Shown here in pieces: positions 6,741 to 7,778 of a DNA stretch of 7,778 bases. The translations under genes and the position numbers were made by a program. Source of the stretch: Paenarthrobacter nitroguajacolicus JCM 14115 (GTDB taxonomy: Bacteria; Actinomycetota; Actinomycetes; Actinomycetales; Micrococcaceae); contig BBFS01000144.1 in NCBI GenBank assembly GCA_001313365.1, forward strand, positions 1-7,778, read 5' to 3'. The notes under the pieces are model-generated. The model worked only from the letters and a program-made list of their open reading frames with translations. It searched no databases and was not told the DNA's origin. Numbering within the stretch: position 1 is the first letter of the stretch; each line of letters begins with the position of its first letter.

Positions 6741-7517
6741 TCAGCCGCCGACGTGGTGAATTGTAAAGGCGCTCAGGAATCCGACGGCGGCCGTCAGTCC
6801 GGTCAGGTTGTGGTGCTCCTCAAAGGCCTCGGGAATCATGGTGTCGGCAAGCATGGCCAGGATTCCGCCTGCAGCGATGGCGGTGATGAACGCGATGACG
6901 GTCTCCGGAGCGTTTTCCAGAGTGGTGTACCCCCCCAGGAGTGCGGCAAGCCCGCTGAACACCGCGATGCCGGCCCACGTGCCAAAGACGTATGCGGGGC
7001 TGCGTCCGGCCTTCTTCATTCCTGCTGTGCTGGACAGGCCCTCCGGAACATTCGAAATGAAGACGGCGGCGAGCATGGCCGGACTAACTGCCCCCCTCCG
7101 GCGAGGAGGCCGACACCCAGAACCACTGATTCCGGAATGCCGTCAATGAGTGCACCTACTGCGATGGCAGTGCCGCTTCCTGGGGGGGAGTCCTTTTCTG
7201 AGGGCTGAGCTCCGCCGGAGCGCTTGCGATGCTTGGCCCCCCCGGCGCGGGCAAGCAGGGCATTGGAGCCCACAAAGATCAGTGCGCCCAGGAGAAAGCC
7301 CAGGACCGTGGGGGAGCAGCCCGCCGCCTTCCACGGCTTCGTCCACCAGTTCGAAAGCCAACGCAGAGATCAATACCCCCCCGGCGCCGAAGGCCATCAC
7401 TGTGGACACGATTTTGGGCGGAACTTTCCATACCCATGCGATACCCGCCCCCCCGAGGACCAGCGCACCGCCGGCCAGAGTTCCCCCCCACATCAAGGCC
7501 TGTAACCACATTGGCAT
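6741..7517 (-). CDS. ZIP-family divalent metal transporter (frame broken by suspected indels)
   Basis: This is a membrane permease of the ZIP family, which moves zinc and similar divalent metals into the cytoplasm. Joined frames give about 250 residues and about eight helices, normal for bacterial ZIPs. The ATG at 7517-7515 follows GGGAGGG by six bases. Key parts in order: MAFGAGVLISALAFELVDEA (helix 2), a basic His-containing loop GAKHRKRSGG, helix 4 with GALIDGIPES, helix 5 with ISNVPEGLSS, then LADTMIPEAFEE, and the end FLSAFTIHH. The Asp/Glu and Asn/Glu in GIPES and NVPEG are at the metal-site positions; the canonical helix-4 His is Asp, which I recall as usual in this subfamily. The frame breaks at 7310-7314 (five bases for four) and 7091-7096 (six for four). 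Six seven-base runs add extra Gly or Pro in frame, for example GAGGVLIS for GAGVLIS. No clear zinc-repressor box is seen upstream. Confidence 0.92.
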
Positions 7518-7725
7518 TCGTCTTGCCCTCCCATCAGCCGTTCGCGTGCATGAAGAAGTGTTGCACATGAGGTCTGTGTGGCTGCTGAAAGTCTTGATGA
7601 TTTCCTGAGGAAGAGCAGGATTTGTTCTTGATCCGGGCCCTGCACAGTAGTTCTTGTCAGCCAGAGAGGCTGGAAAACGAACGGCCGGCCGGACCACGGT
7701 GGCCTCCCGAAAGGACCATACTCAG
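7518..7725. other. Divergent intergenic region between the ZIP gene and the right-edge gene
   Basis: No gene is supported. The region must contain promoters for both sides, but no pair is convincing. Small inverted repeats are visible: TCCTG (7603-7607) with CAGGA (7616-7620), and CAGCC with GGCTG around 7660-7675. AAAGGA at 7710-7715 is the ribosome site for the gene starting at 7726. Confidence 0.4.
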
Positions 7726-7778
7726 ATGGCCATCAGCCTCAAGACCACCTCCGGCAAGATCCTCGCGTCCGTCGCACT
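7726..7778 (+). CDS. Start of an exported protein, possibly with a SipW-type signal peptide (partial)
   Basis: Only the first 17 codons are present: MAISLKTTSGKILASVA, cut by the window edge. AAAGGA lies ten bases before the ATG and all third positions fit the host bias, so this is very likely a real gene. A short polar start, a Lys, then a hydrophobic run beginning ILASVA looks like the n-region and the beginning of the h-region of a signal peptide. From memory, actinobacterial proteins with SipW-dependent (TasA/camelysin-like) signals begin in much this way, but 17 residues cannot prove it. It is transcribed away from the ZIP gene. Confidence 0.5.
   Translation, partial: MAISLKTTSGKILASVA

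Larger units (their letters stand above)
1..7778. other. Window-wide overlong G/C runs and frameshifts, likely sequence error
   Basis: Twenty-five runs of seven or eight G or C occur, 22 of them exactly seven, whereas the longest A/T run is six. Six of the seven full-length genes have at least one frame break, 22 in all by my reading. Several breaks are at G/C runs of five or six where four restores the protein; others are single missing bases in short runs. Coordinates given for genes are those of the reconstructed genes, and simple translation of this sequence will give truncated proteins. Confidence 0.85.

Noticed and set aside
329..7489. Phase-variable poly-G tracts
   Set aside because: Phase-variable tracts are few and sit in surface or regulatory genes. 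Here runs of the same length are in every gene, mostly in frame, so they would not switch anything.
94..7517. A cluster of decaying pseudogenes
   Set aside because: The frame pieces keep catalytic residues and full domain order with no internal deletions, and paired plus and minus changes restore the proteins. Uniform sequence error explains this better.
7586..7606. Zinc-repressor (Zur) box before the ZIP gene
   Set aside because: TGAAA and TTTC are present with a spacing of about ten, but the centre does not match the known TGAAAATGATTTTCA type closely enough.

Overview
The window looks like chromosomal DNA of a high-GC actinobacterium, most likely an Arthrobacter/Pseudarthrobacter-type member of the Micrococcaceae. 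This rests on the strong G/C third-position bias, the AAAGGA or GGGAG-type ribosome sites, and the recognisable families: a MarR regulator, a soluble Ser/Thr kinase, a GlsB/YeaQ membrane protein, a large LuxR ATPase regulator and a ZIP metal transporter. The genus is inferred from remembered family sequences, not from a search.

Layout. Left block, plus strand: a MarR-family regulator (94-593), a promoter region with a perfect 9-bp inverted repeat (601-651), a small Cys-containing protein of unknown function (673-1073), a compact non-RD protein kinase (1196-2023) and a GlsB/YeaQ-type stress membrane protein (2100-2363) closed by a long hairpin (2377-2424). Middle: a MalT-like LuxR regulator of about 890 residues on the minus strand (2552-5240), whose Shine-Dalgarno lies inside a 7-bp palindrome. 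Right block: a multi-pass membrane protein made of two repeated halves (5437-6683, plus), convergent hairpins, a ZIP transporter (6741-7517, minus), and at the right edge the first 17 codons of a divergent plus-strand gene (from 7726).

The dominant oddity is sequence quality. Nearly every gene is broken into several frames, yet the pieces join into full-length, ordinary proteins. I count 22 frameshifts and 25 G or C runs of seven or more, of which 22 are exactly seven. Many runs look like true runs of four that have grown to five, six or seven. The terminator after the GlsB-like gene gives an internal check: four C in one arm face six G in the other. The broken genes are therefore annotated as intact genes with suspected sequence errors, not as pseudogenes, and the coordinates span the reconstructed gene.

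How the genes may work together (inference). The MarR protein is a plausible controller of the promoter in front of the small protein and kinase. The kinase and the GlsB-like protein suggest a signalling and stress-response neighbourhood. The LuxR regulator is divergent from the duplicated membrane protein and may control it. No mobile element, CRISPR array, rRNA or tRNA was seen. The least explained items are the duplicated membrane protein, the hairpin over the luxR ribosome site, and the small protein paired with the kinase.
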